From NCBI GenBank assembly GCA_026415675.1, contig JAOAGQ010000060.1, positions 1-64,000 on the forward strand: a stretch of 64,000 nt of DNA, given 5' to 3'. Below are positions 11,875 through 19,388 of this stretch, piece by piece. The notes under the pieces were generated by a model that was not told the origin of the DNA, did not search any database, and worked only from the letters and a program-made list of their open reading frames with translations. Source of the stretch: Syntrophorhabdaceae bacterium. Lineage in GTDB: Bacteria; Desulfobacterota; Syntrophorhabdia; Syntrophorhabdales; Syntrophorhabdaceae. Every line of letters begins with the position of its first letter. The first letter of the stretch is position 1. A program made the position numbers and the translations under genes.

Positions 11875-12630
11875 CCGTCTTTCCGCTATAATAGACTCCT
11901 CGGTCTTGGGATAGAGCTCTATAACCTTCTTCAGGATGGTTATGGAGCTCTTTTCGTCTTTTAAGATATAAAATGCCTCTGCCTGGGATAAAAGGGCCCT
12001 GGACGCCTTGTCGTTTTTCGGGTACTTATCTATTATCTCCTGGAACACAAGTATCGCCTTTTCGTATTCCTTTATGTTCATATAGCTTTCCCCAAGCCAG
12101 TATAACGCACTGGGGGTAAAAGGTGTATTAGGATATGTCTTTATAAAAGACGAGAATCTTTCAATCGCTTTATCGAATGCCCCGCTTTGAAATGTATCGA
12201 AGGCCTCTCTGTACAGGGACTCATATTTTACATCATCTCTCTGTTCTGGTTTTTGGGGAGGGGGTGGCTGGAACCTGTTTTTCAATAAAACGAGTTCGTT
12301 TTTGATCTGGGCAAATTCGGCGTTCGTATCCTTCCTGTACGCCTGTACCTGATAGTCCAGTTCGGCCATCTTTCCTTCCAAGGAGCGCATCTTCTCTTCC
12401 CATCCTTCAAGGTTATTCGATATGGCAACGAGCTGTCGTCTTAATTGATCCCTATCTTTCACACCCTCTTTAGATAGTTCTGATATACGGCTATTCATAT
12501 CGTTTTTGAGGAGGGCTATCTCATTGTATATTGCCGATATATTATTTCTCAATGCCATCGTTTCATCGGAAGTGGCACACCCTGTTAAAAATATGAGCAA
12601 ACATATAAAGGGTATTATTCTTCTGTCCAT
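11851..12630 (-). CDS. cpoB: Tol-Pal system lipoprotein/TPR protein CpoB (YbgF)
   Basis: A 259-residue envelope protein. The signal peptide ends in the lipobox LTGC (Cys18), which suggests lipidation; E. coli CpoB is not a lipoprotein. Residues about 25-118 are a coiled coil of the YbgF trimerisation type. A Pro-rich linker (PPPPQKPEQ) leads to TPR repeats ([23 protein letters not shown] and following). CpoB coordinates peptidoglycan synthesis with outer-membrane constriction. It is last in tolB-pal-cpoB, 3 nt after pal. Its 3' end overlaps rpoC. Confidence 0.88.
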   Translation of the reverse strand: MDRRIIPFICLLIFLTGCATSDETMALRNNISAIYNEIALLKNDMNSRISELSKEGVKDRDQLRRQLVAISNNLEGWEEKMRSLEGKMAELDYQVQAYRKDTNAEFAQIKNELVLLKNRFQPPPPQKPEQRDDVKYESLYREAFDTFQSGAFDKAIERFSSFIKTYPNTPFTPSALYWLGESYMNIKEYEKAILVFQEIIDKYPKNDKASRALLSQAEAFYILKDEKSSITILKKVIELYPKTEESIIAERRLRKIGLR

Positions 12631-12633
12631 AGC

Positions 12634-13242
12634 CTATCCCTTCTTCTCTATTTTAAAACTTGCCCTTCTGTTTTTGGCCCAGGCCTCCTCGTTATGGCCA
12701 GGATCAAGGGGCATTTCCTTCCCGTAGGATATGGTCCTTATCCTCCCCTGCTCAACTCCAACCTTGGATAGATAGTTCTTTACCGAATCCGCCCTCTTCT
12801 GGCCCAAAACAAGGTTATATTCCACCGTACCCCTCTCATCGCAATGTCCCTCGATAACTATGTGTACACCCCTATTCCTGTCAAGCCATGCCCCTATCTC
12901 ATCGAGGCGTTTGAAATACTCCTCTTTTATAGAATAACTGTCGAATTCAAAACGTATATCCTGGAATAACGCTTTCAATTCCCCCTCGGGTAGGACCTCG
13001 AACAGTCTATCCTTTGTTAAGTCCCTCCCTTCCCTGTCTTTCCCCGAATCTCGAACCAACTCCTCCTCTATTATGATCCCTTCCCTCCCTCTTTTTTCTG
13101 TCTCCTTCCCAAGGAGCAGGGATTCATCCTTCTGGATTTCCTTTAACTGTTGTTGTTCGGTGGGGGTTAGTCTTACCTCCTTTGGAGAACACCCGAAAAT
13201 CATAAAGGCAAGCATCACAAAACATATCGTTATATATCCCAT
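12634..13242 (-). CDS. pal: Peptidoglycan-associated lipoprotein Pal
   Basis: A 202-residue outer-membrane lipoprotein with lipobox IFGC (Cys18). A charged linker precedes an OmpA-like peptidoglycan-binding domain from about residue 95 (FEFDSYSI, GHCDERGTVEYN, LGQKRADSVKNYL, ISYGKEMPL, NRRASF). Pal anchors the outer membrane to the cell wall and cycles between TolB and peptidoglycan. It lies 15 nt downstream of tolB. Confidence 0.93.
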   Translation of the reverse strand: MGYITICFVMLAFMIFGCSPKEVRLTPTEQQQLKEIQKDESLLLGKETEKRGREGIIIEEELVRDSGKDREGRDLTKDRLFEVLPEGELKALFQDIRFEFDSYSIKEEYFKRLDEIGAWLDRNRGVHIVIEGHCDERGTVEYNLVLGQKRADSVKNYLSKVGVEQGRIRTISYGKEMPLDPGHNEEAWAKNRRASFKIEKKG

Positions 13243-13257
13243 ATTTCCTCCGTATGG

Positions 13258-14553
13258 CTACTGCACGAATTTTGGCTGTGTCTCATCGGCATCTGTATAC
13301 TTGAGCATCTTTCTGTTTTCCCCGTTAAAGAGCATAAGATGAATGTTGTACCGATTCCCTCCCCTGTTCGATGAATAGAGGATGTACCTGCCACAGGGAG
13401 AGAACTGGGGAGAGTCGTTTATCCCACCGTTTGTTAAAACCCGCTGGTTTGAGCCATCGCTATTCATTATACAGATTTCAAGGGCCCCTTCAAACTTGGA
13501 AACAAAGGCGATCAGATCACCCTTTGGTGAAAAGGCAGGGGAAGTATTATATGTGCCGGAGAAGGTAAGCCTTTTTATAGTACCGGAGGGAAGGTCCTTT
13601 AAAAAAATCTGGGGGGAACCGTGCATATCGGAGACAAAGACCATCTTTGTACCATCAGGGGAAAAGGAAGGAGAAGTGGCTATGCCGTCGCTTCTGTGAA
13701 TAACGGACTTTGTCTTCTTCTCAACGTCGTAGGAGTAGATGGTGGAGCTTTTCCCGGACGTATGGGAATAGGCAAAGAGGTTACCACCATACCAGGATGT
13801 TCCGGTCTTCATCCCTTCTTCCCTGTCCACATATACCTCTTTTCCTCTCTCCATATCCACAATGTAAAGGTTGGGCTTTCCCTCCCTGTAAGATGTATAT
13901 GCCAGATATTTATTGTTTGGTGAGACTGAAGGGGAGAGGGTGATACTTCTAAAGTCCGTCAATTTTCTCTGGTTGAAACCATCTATGTCGACCATGTATA
14001 TATCTTTTCTGTTTGTTGCCCCCGAAACAAAGAGTATCCTTGAACTCATTATACCCTTTTCTCCTGTAATCGCGAGCATGATATCATCGGATAGCCTGTG
14101 GATGAGCCTCCTCCATTCCTCCCTCCTTGTTTTATACCTCTTTGCGAGTATAAGGGAGCCATCGATCGTATCGTACAGGTAGGCCTCAAGGGTCACATCC
14201 CCATTACCCTCTATCACCCTACCCTTGCACAGTATCTCTATACCGAGGGAACGCCAGTTACTGAACTTGATCTCCTGCTTTTCTATTCCTTCTTCTGTTA
14301 GCTCTCTGTCCATAAGGGATGGGGGGGTGACTATAAAAAAACCAGATAGGTCGAGGTCTTTTGCGAGAAGCTCTCCCATGCTTGAAGGGATGTTACTTAA
14401 CTTTTCCGATTTAAATGGAGGGGCAGCGATGGTTATCCTTTTGAAGCTTTTTCCGAACACATCGAGATAAACCTTACCCTCTGCCCCCGAGGCGGCAAAG
14501 GTAAAGACTGCACATAATAAGTATATCAAAACCTTTGAGGTGAACGCCATCAA
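13258..14553 (-). CDS. tolB: Tol-Pal system beta-propeller protein TolB
   Basis: A 431-residue periplasmic protein with a cleavable signal peptide (about residues 1-26, ending near ASGAEG). An N-terminal TolB domain precedes a six-bladed propeller of WD40-like PD40 repeats (SPDGTKMVFVSD, SPKGDLIAFVSK, SPCGRYILYSS). TolB binds Pal and, in other species, TolA. No tolQ, tolR or tolA lies upstream; the next gene on this strand is the ygbA-family gene. The ATG is preceded by an AGGAGATG-type ribosome-binding site. Confidence 0.93.
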   Translation of the reverse strand: MMAFTSKVLIYLLCAVFTFAASGAEGKVYLDVFGKSFKRITIAAPPFKSEKLSNIPSSMGELLAKDLDLSGFFIVTPPSLMDRELTEEGIEKQEIKFSNWRSLGIEILCKGRVIEGNGDVTLEAYLYDTIDGSLILAKRYKTRREEWRRLIHRLSDDIMLAITGEKGIMSSRILFVSGATNRKDIYMVDIDGFNQRKLTDFRSITLSPSVSPNNKYLAYTSYREGKPNLYIVDMERGKEVYVDREEGMKTGTSWYGGNLFAYSHTSGKSSTIYSYDVEKKTKSVIHRSDGIATSPSFSPDGTKMVFVSDMHGSPQIFLKDLPSGTIKRLTFSGTYNTSPAFSPKGDLIAFVSKFEGALEICIMNSDGSNQRVLTNGGINDSPQFSPCGRYILYSSNRGGNRYNIHLMLFNGENRKMLKYTDADETQPKFVQ

Positions 14554-14649
14554 ACATCTCCTGGTCGAGTATCCTTAAAAAAATATGTCATAATCCTTTT
14601 CAATGCAAGGAAAATAAATCTCCCTCCCCTGCCATAAAAAAGGTATACC

Positions 14650-14949
14650 CTATTTTTTGAAATGTTTCAGGGCAAGGATCGGATGGTGGAAAACCATCCT
14701 CTTCCCCGAATACACCATCACCTCCCGTATCTTTTTACGCATATCCGGTTTATAGCAGTGTATCTTACATTCGCTACATTTAGGTTTCACCTCATGGGGG
14801 CATCTCTCAAGGCGTTCTTTTGCGTATTCGAGAAGGTTTTCGCAGTCTTCACAGTTCCCTGTTTTTGTTTGATGATTTCCCCGGCAGTATATCTCCACCA
14901 TCTTTCTCACTGTTTTAAGTTCTGTCTCAATGCTTCTTCTATTGATCAT
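14650..14949 (-). CDS. ygbA: YgbA-family (nitrous oxide-stimulated promoter) protein
   Basis: A 99-residue cysteine-rich protein that matches the YgbA_NO family: CRGNH, CEDCENLLEYAKERLERCPH, KPKCSECKIHCYKP, IREVMVYSGKRM and HHPILALKH. The regular Cys pattern suggests an iron-sulfur or zinc protein. In E. coli ygbA belongs to the NsrR regulon with hcp and other nitrosative-stress genes (established knowledge); its biochemistry is poorly defined. Here it starts 10 nt after the CooS-like gene, so the two are probably co-transcribed. Its own ribosome-binding site is weak, consistent with coupling. Confidence 0.85.
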   Translation of the reverse strand: MINRRSIETELKTVRKMVEIYCRGNHQTKTGNCEDCENLLEYAKERLERCPHEVKPKCSECKIHCYKPDMRKKIREVMVYSGKRMVFHHPILALKHFKK

Positions 14950-14959
14950 CCCGTTTAGT

Positions 14960-16867
14960 CTATTTAAGTCCCAGTTTTTTTCTTCTCTCTTCGATGTGGC
15001 CGATTACATTATCCACAGCCTTCATATAATCCCTCTCCACATTCATAACACCCCCTGTTAAGCCCCTTACCCCTTCTGTGAGAAAACCTACGAGATTTGG
15101 AGCCCCTGTAATTGTCGGCACAGGGTTGACATACGTGTAGAGGCCTAAGGCGAGGCTAAATATGGCATCGATAGTTGCCTTCTGTTCCATATACTCCGGG
15201 GCAACAACAGCAACAGGGAGATCAGGGATGGGTACACCCCCCATAGAAAAGGAGATAGCGGCAAGAAGGTCTGCTATACGACCCGTATCCGTACAGGTAC
15301 CAAAACTCAAAACGGGGGGTATCTTTAATAGTTCGCATAAGGCTTTAAGGCCTTCCCCTGCCTGGTCTTTTGCTTCGGGGGCACAAAGCCCGGCAACCTG
15401 CATGGCCCCATTCCCGCAGCCCATGGAAAGGACAAGCACATCCCTTTTTATGAGTTCTTTTGCCACCCTTACGGTGTGGACATCCTGACCCGAATCCCTA
15501 AGGGTGGTACATGAGACGAGGCCCACAACCCCCCTTATCGTTCCATTTGAAATTGCCTTTAGAAGAGGTTCCGGGGTTCCCCCCAGTATTTGGAGGATAC
15601 TCTCGGGGGAGTAACCTACTATAGCCTCCTTCAAAGGTAAACCCGTAACAGGGGTCACACCCTTTCTTCTCTCCTTGAAGTTTTCGATGGCCAACTCAAG
15701 GAGTGCCTTTGCCTGAACTTCCGCCTTCTCCGGTTCGTAATCGAAGCGCTCCGTTACTCCATCGAAGGATACAAGGGGAGTTACAGGTACAAGTTTAAAC
15801 CTGTATTTTTCTGCATATATGGGGTCTATGGGCATGGAACAGTTCATATCGCAGGCAAAGAGGTCTATACAACCCGAGGCAAGTATTGCCTCCTGCATGA
15901 TCCAGTTCCCTGTGAAACCGTAGAATATATCGTCCATCTCCCATCTCTGGATCATCTCCTGACCTGTCTCGATGTTGGCAATGACCCTTAATCCCTTTGC
16001 CCCTGCTGCTTTAGCCTTCTCCTGCCACTCAGGTTTTCTCGCCACATCCACCATGGCAAAACCGATGAAAGGCTCATGACCGTTGGGCAGTACATTCACA
16101 TAATCAGGGTCTAATACCCCGAGATCAACCCTCATGGGGTGGGGTTTCGGGGTTCCGAAGAGGATATCCTGACAGTACTCGTTTATAATCTGGCTCTGAT
16201 AGGCCATTGCGATGGAGAGGCGAAGCGCTTTTTTTGCAAGACTTTTATAATCCCCGTCCACATTGGTTAGACAGGAACTGGCCGCAACGAGCATCTCGCT
16301 GTATATACCCCCCGGCATGATCCCCAGCTTTTTCCAAAGGTCCGTTCTTTCCCTGGGGGCTAAGGTTTCCACAATATGGCTTGGCTCATCGTATTTCCTT
16401 GAAAAATCGACCTCAGCATAGTTACAGAGCATATAGGCCATCTCCTCGTAAGAGACGATTGTAGGTATCCCGAACCTCTCTACAAACTTTTCAAGCTTTG
16501 TCTTATCCGTTATCTTGAATGGACCCTTGCCGTCGATGGCGGCCTTTAATGTTTTTATCGTCTGCTCTGTGTGGTAGTGGTATGTGGAGGCTCCCATTAT
16601 GTTTCTTAAAAGCATCATCCTCATCGCCATACCATCGCCGGTGATACCGCAGACACCCCTTTTGTCTTTCGATACATCTGCCCTGCAGGGACCATTGGAA
16701 CAGAGGTCACATCTTACCCCTCCCTGACAGAAAGGGCATCTCTGGTCAGGGTTTTCCCCAAGACCCTGTGCCCTGTAACGGTCCCATATATTGGTTATAT
16801 TGTCTTCTTTTATCCTCTCGTACACCTTCTTTACCGATTCATGGTAAGAGATCCTCTCCTCATCCAT
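14960..16867 (-). CDS. Ni-CODH-fold (CooS-like) protein with altered C-cluster
   Basis: A 635-residue anaerobic carbon monoxide dehydrogenase homologue of full length. B-cluster cysteines are present (C53, C56, C61, C73). The D-cluster region has CPFC (C44, C47), and Arg occupies the usual second D-cluster Cys. Comparing with C. hydrogenoformans CODH-II from memory, C-cluster ligands H264, C343, C453, C484 and C525 and the catalytic Lys (K563) are kept. The Cys of GICCTGNE is replaced by Glu300 (NIETGQE). The His relay is reduced to one or two residues. CO oxidation is therefore doubtful; a hybrid-cluster-like redox role is an inference. No cooC, cooF or acs genes are nearby. Confidence 0.85.
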   Translation of the reverse strand: MDEERISYHESVKKVYERIKEDNITNIWDRYRAQGLGENPDQRCPFCQGGVRCDLCSNGPCRADVSKDKRGVCGITGDGMAMRMMLLRNIMGASTYHYHTEQTIKTLKAAIDGKGPFKITDKTKLEKFVERFGIPTIVSYEEMAYMLCNYAEVDFSRKYDEPSHIVETLAPRERTDLWKKLGIMPGGIYSEMLVAASSCLTNVDGDYKSLAKKALRLSIAMAYQSQIINEYCQDILFGTPKPHPMRVDLGVLDPDYVNVLPNGHEPFIGFAMVDVARKPEWQEKAKAAGAKGLRVIANIETGQEMIQRWEMDDIFYGFTGNWIMQEAILASGCIDLFACDMNCSMPIDPIYAEKYRFKLVPVTPLVSFDGVTERFDYEPEKAEVQAKALLELAIENFKERRKGVTPVTGLPLKEAIVGYSPESILQILGGTPEPLLKAISNGTIRGVVGLVSCTTLRDSGQDVHTVRVAKELIKRDVLVLSMGCGNGAMQVAGLCAPEAKDQAGEGLKALCELLKIPPVLSFGTCTDTGRIADLLAAISFSMGGVPIPDLPVAVVAPEYMEQKATIDAIFSLALGLYTYVNPVPTITGAPNLVGFLTEGVRGLTGGVMNVERDYMKAVDNVIGHIEERRKKLGLK

Positions 16868-16895
16868 GCTGACCCTCCTCTAAAAATGGTAAGCG

Positions 16896-16912
16896 ATAAT
16901 ATGACATTCTAT
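16896..16912. promoter_or_regulatory. Candidate operator over the cooS-like promoter
   Basis: The sequence ATAATATGACATTCTAT is an imperfect palindrome of the form ATA-N2-ATG-N-CAT-N2-TAT that covers the predicted -10 box. That position suits a repressor. I do not recognise it as a standard NsrR, HcpR or FNR site. Confidence 0.35.
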
Positions 16913-16934
16913 TACAGGATCGGTAAATATGCAA
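16906..16934 (-). promoter_or_regulatory. Predicted promoter of the cooS-like/ygbA operon
   Basis: Read on the minus strand, TTGCAT (16929-16934) and TAGAAT (16906-16911) are separated by 17 bp. The -10 differs from consensus at one base. A 17-bp near-palindrome (16896-16912) overlaps this -10. The ribosome-binding site GAGGAGGG lies 6 nt before the ATG at 16867. This is a visual prediction only. Confidence 0.5.
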
Positions 16935-16982
16935 GAAAACCCCTCCTTTTCTGATAGTCTTACCCTTCATCCTCTGGAGGGG
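16933..16982 (-). terminator. Possible intrinsic terminator of the GAPDH gene
   Basis: On the minus strand CCCCTCC and GGAGGGG (the reverse complements of 16976-16982 and 16940-16946) form a 7-bp GC-rich stem with a long 29-nt loop. It is followed by TTTTCTT. The long loop makes it a poor terminator. It abuts the next promoter, and the strong bases also fit a simple read-through barrier. Confidence 0.35.
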
Positions 16983-17043
16983 AAGTCCTATCAAAATTTC
17001 TACAGGGGTGCATCCCCTTTACGTTAAAAAATCCTGTCCTCTC

Positions 17044-18318
17044 TCAACAGCATGTATTCTTATGGATATAGACGGTGAGATCCCCCATCCTGTTTGTATA
17101 ACTTCCGTATTCGTTGTCGTACCACCCGAATATCTTTGCGTGGACAACGGGAATCCTTATATTACCTATGGCCTTCACGGTATCTACGGTAAGACCCGGG
17201 ATCTGGGCGAGGTCTAATTCTATGAAGGCTGTCCTCGTGTGGTTAAACTGACCTTCTATCACAATGGCTGCATCCACGCCTATCATATCGGATGAGACGT
17301 TCTGGGAGTCTGTATATATAAGGAGATGTTCGGGATCCTCCTCGTAGGCCCTTTTGTAGAGGTTATTAATTACCTTTGTGTTCACCTCAAGGGTTTTGCC
17401 ATCTTTGTCCTGTAAAAGCTGGAATGTGATATTGAGCACAATGAGGGATTCGGTATTAATAGGCACCCTTATCGAGTCTGCCATAAAACCAATGGACTTT
17501 ACCTCTGGGATCACCTGGGTTAAAGCCTCTGCCGCATTTGTTGAGGTGAGGATGATGTTGTTCAGGATGCTTCTACTTTTTCTTAAGTCCTTCTCCCCAT
17601 CTTTTGGAACACTGTCCAGTACGCTCTGGGAATTCGTCACCGCATGCACCGTTGACATGGATGCCGTTAAGATTTTGCTTGTAGCCTCATAATTTATTAA
17701 TGGCTTAACCATATGGGCAAGCCCTGTTGTAGTGCACGATGCCGCTGAGACAAGTCGGTGGACATTTCTGTCAAAGGCATGGTGGTTTATCCCGTATATC
17801 AAAGTAGTTGCATCTTCGGGCATGGATAAGGCCTTGTTTTTTATTTTAAAGGCCGACGAATTTATCACCACCTTTGCCCCCCTTGAGAGGTGTCCCCTTA
17901 TCGAGCCTTTCTTGTCATCAGAGGGTACGGTAGGATCCCGGAACTTCCCCGTACAGTCTACAACCACATCGATGCCATAGTCCCGCCACGGTATCTCTGC
18001 TGGGTTTCTCGATTCCGTAAGGACCGTCACAGGGATCCCATCTATCAAAAGCTTACCTTTTTTATCGTCTACAATCTGTATGATCCTCGATGAGTTTACA
18101 CCGTACAAAAACCTGTGAATGGTCCCGTAGGTGGAGTCCTTCTCTATCATCTCTGCCACATCCGCCATCCCTCTCCCTATACCCCTTCCCTGGTTTATAA
18201 CGATCTCTTTAAAGTACTTCCTCCCTATATGATGCCAGAGGGTTAGCTTTCCTATACGTCCCATACCGTTTATCCCGAGGATGGGTGGTCTGTTCTCGAA
18301 GATCTCTATTTTGCTCAT
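17044..18318 (-). CDS. gap: Glyceraldehyde-3-phosphate dehydrogenase, long variant
   Basis: A GAPDH of 424 residues, longer than the usual 330-340. The N-terminal Rossmann motif is GINGMGRIGK (residues 15-24), the catalytic Cys is in SAASCTTTG (C195) and the partner His in STVHAV (H225). The substrate-binding Arg of the RSILNNII segment and the C-terminal WYDNEYGSYTNRM are present. The extra length comes from insertions, for example around residues 42-60. It interconverts G3P and 1,3-bisphosphoglycerate in glycolysis or gluconeogenesis. It is not beside pgk or tpi. An AGGAGG site precedes the ATG. Confidence 0.85.
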   Translation of the reverse strand: MSKIEIFENRPPILGINGMGRIGKLTLWHHIGRKYFKEIVINQGRGIGRGMADVAEMIEKDSTYGTIHRFLYGVNSSRIIQIVDDKKGKLLIDGIPVTVLTESRNPAEIPWRDYGIDVVVDCTGKFRDPTVPSDDKKGSIRGHLSRGAKVVINSSAFKIKNKALSMPEDATTLIYGINHHAFDRNVHRLVSAASCTTTGLAHMVKPLINYEATSKILTASMSTVHAVTNSQSVLDSVPKDGEKDLRKSRSILNNIILTSTNAAEALTQVIPEVKSIGFMADSIRVPINTESLIVLNITFQLLQDKDGKTLEVNTKVINNLYKRAYEEDPEHLLIYTDSQNVSSDMIGVDAAIVIEGQFNHTRTAFIELDLAQIPGLTVDTVKAIGNIRIPVVHAKIFGWYDNEYGSYTNRMGDLTVYIHKNTCC

Positions 18319-18456
18319 ATTATCCTCCTGTATCAGGTTTTATAGGGGGGTAAAAACTCCAAGACCCCTTGCTTGTCTTTAATGATCTTATTTTCGGTAA
18401 GACTTGAAGGAGAATCTTTTCTGTTGATAAAGGAATCGATAGGATGGGGGTTACAC

Positions 18457-18471
18457 AATGGCATTTCCATT
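18457..18471. promoter_or_regulatory. Inverted repeat upstream of the GAPDH gene
   Basis: AATGGcatttCCATT is a 5-bp perfect inverted repeat in the 237-bp gap between the Se/S carrier gene and the GAPDH start, about 140 bp before the GAPDH ATG. It could be an operator. I could not find a convincing -35/-10 pair in this gap. Confidence 0.25.
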
Positions 18472-18555
18472 ATGTGAAAATTAGAACTTGCCATAGATAT
18501 GGAAAATATATTTCAAAAAAAGAGGAAAGACAAGACAAAATTCAAAAAAAATCCC

Positions 18556-18783
18556 TCATAACTCCCTGAACTCGTTTATCGGGACAAGCTCAGAGAGGGC
18601 AGCCTTCACCCTGTCCTTATCTTCGGTTAAAAATCTCACGCATACACCACAGTCTGAACTTATACTCCTCGGGACGGGGATCACCTTATGGGGTATACCT
18701 GCCTTTTTAAGTATCTTTTCCGCCTTTATAACATGGCCTACAGAGACAAAAAGGGCTACCGAATACCTCTCTTCCTTGTTCAA
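18556..18783 (-). CDS. DUF3343 putative Se/S carrier-like protein
   Basis: A 75-residue protein that fits the DUF3343 (putative Se/S carrier) family: RYSVALFVSVGHVIKAEKILKKAGI, KVIPVPRSISSDCGVCVRF. The CGVC pair is the likely persulfide or perselenide carrier site. It overlaps the yedF stop by 4 bp, so the two are translationally coupled. Partnering with a cysteine desulfurase and YedF is a known arrangement and suggests it receives S or Se from them. The final acceptor is unknown. Confidence 0.85.
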   Translation of the reverse strand: MNKEERYSVALFVSVGHVIKAEKILKKAGIPHKVIPVPRSISSDCGVCVRFLTEDKDRVKAALSELVPINEFREL

Positions 18784-19379
18784 GGTTTCACAATCCTCCC
18801 TGCCGTTAAAAGGGTGGTGGCTATTGTGTACATATTCGAGATTGTCCCTATGGATATTTTGTTCTGGATATTAAAATAGTTGACACACGTACCGCAGATA
18901 AGGATCTTTATGCCCATACCTTCCAGTTCTTTTAAATCGTCGGCTACCCCGGAGTCTGAGGTCGTAAGCATTACCCCCTTATTGTAGAACACCATTATAT
19001 CGGGCTTATTATCCAGTTCTCTTAACGTATGGATATAGGCCTTCATCAGAATGGCCCCGAGTTCATCGTCTCCGTGTCCCATTATGTTAGACGTAAAGAG
19101 TATGACCATGGGCCCCGAACTGTTGCCGCATATTTCACTTTTTGGTGGCTCCGCCGAGGATAATCGGGTCGATCTTTTAATCTCTATTCTATAGGTACTA
19201 TCCGCCTCTTCATTTACATTGATGGTACACCCCATGCTTACCGCAAGGCGCTCCACATTCTCCAGGGCCGTTTCGTTATCCACTAAGACCACGATTTCAT
19301 CCTTTCTATGGAGGGCCTTTTTTGTAAGGACAACAGGTTCAGGACACGATAGACCCCTCGCATCGATTATATCCGCCAT
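18780..19379 (-). CDS. yedF: Sulfurtransferase-like selenium metabolism protein YedF
   Basis: A 199-residue two-domain protein. Residues 1-70 are TusA-like with the RGLSCPEPV motif (active Cys12). Residues about 88-199 are DsrE-like with a CGTC motif (C162, C165), giving two thiol sites on one chain. In selenium-using bacteria this family occurs with selenium-trait genes. It lies between the desulfurase (9 nt upstream) and the Se/S carrier. A relay of S or Se from desulfurase to YedF to carrier is inferred. Confidence 0.88.
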   Translation of the reverse strand: MADIIDARGLSCPEPVVLTKKALHRKDEIVVLVDNETALENVERLAVSMGCTINVNEEADSTYRIEIKRSTRLSSAEPPKSEICGNSSGPMVILFTSNIMGHGDDELGAILMKAYIHTLRELDNKPDIMVFYNKGVMLTTSDSGVADDLKELEGMGIKILICGTCVNYFNIQNKISIGTISNMYTIATTLLTAGRIVKP

Positions 19380-19388
19380 AATGTCCTC

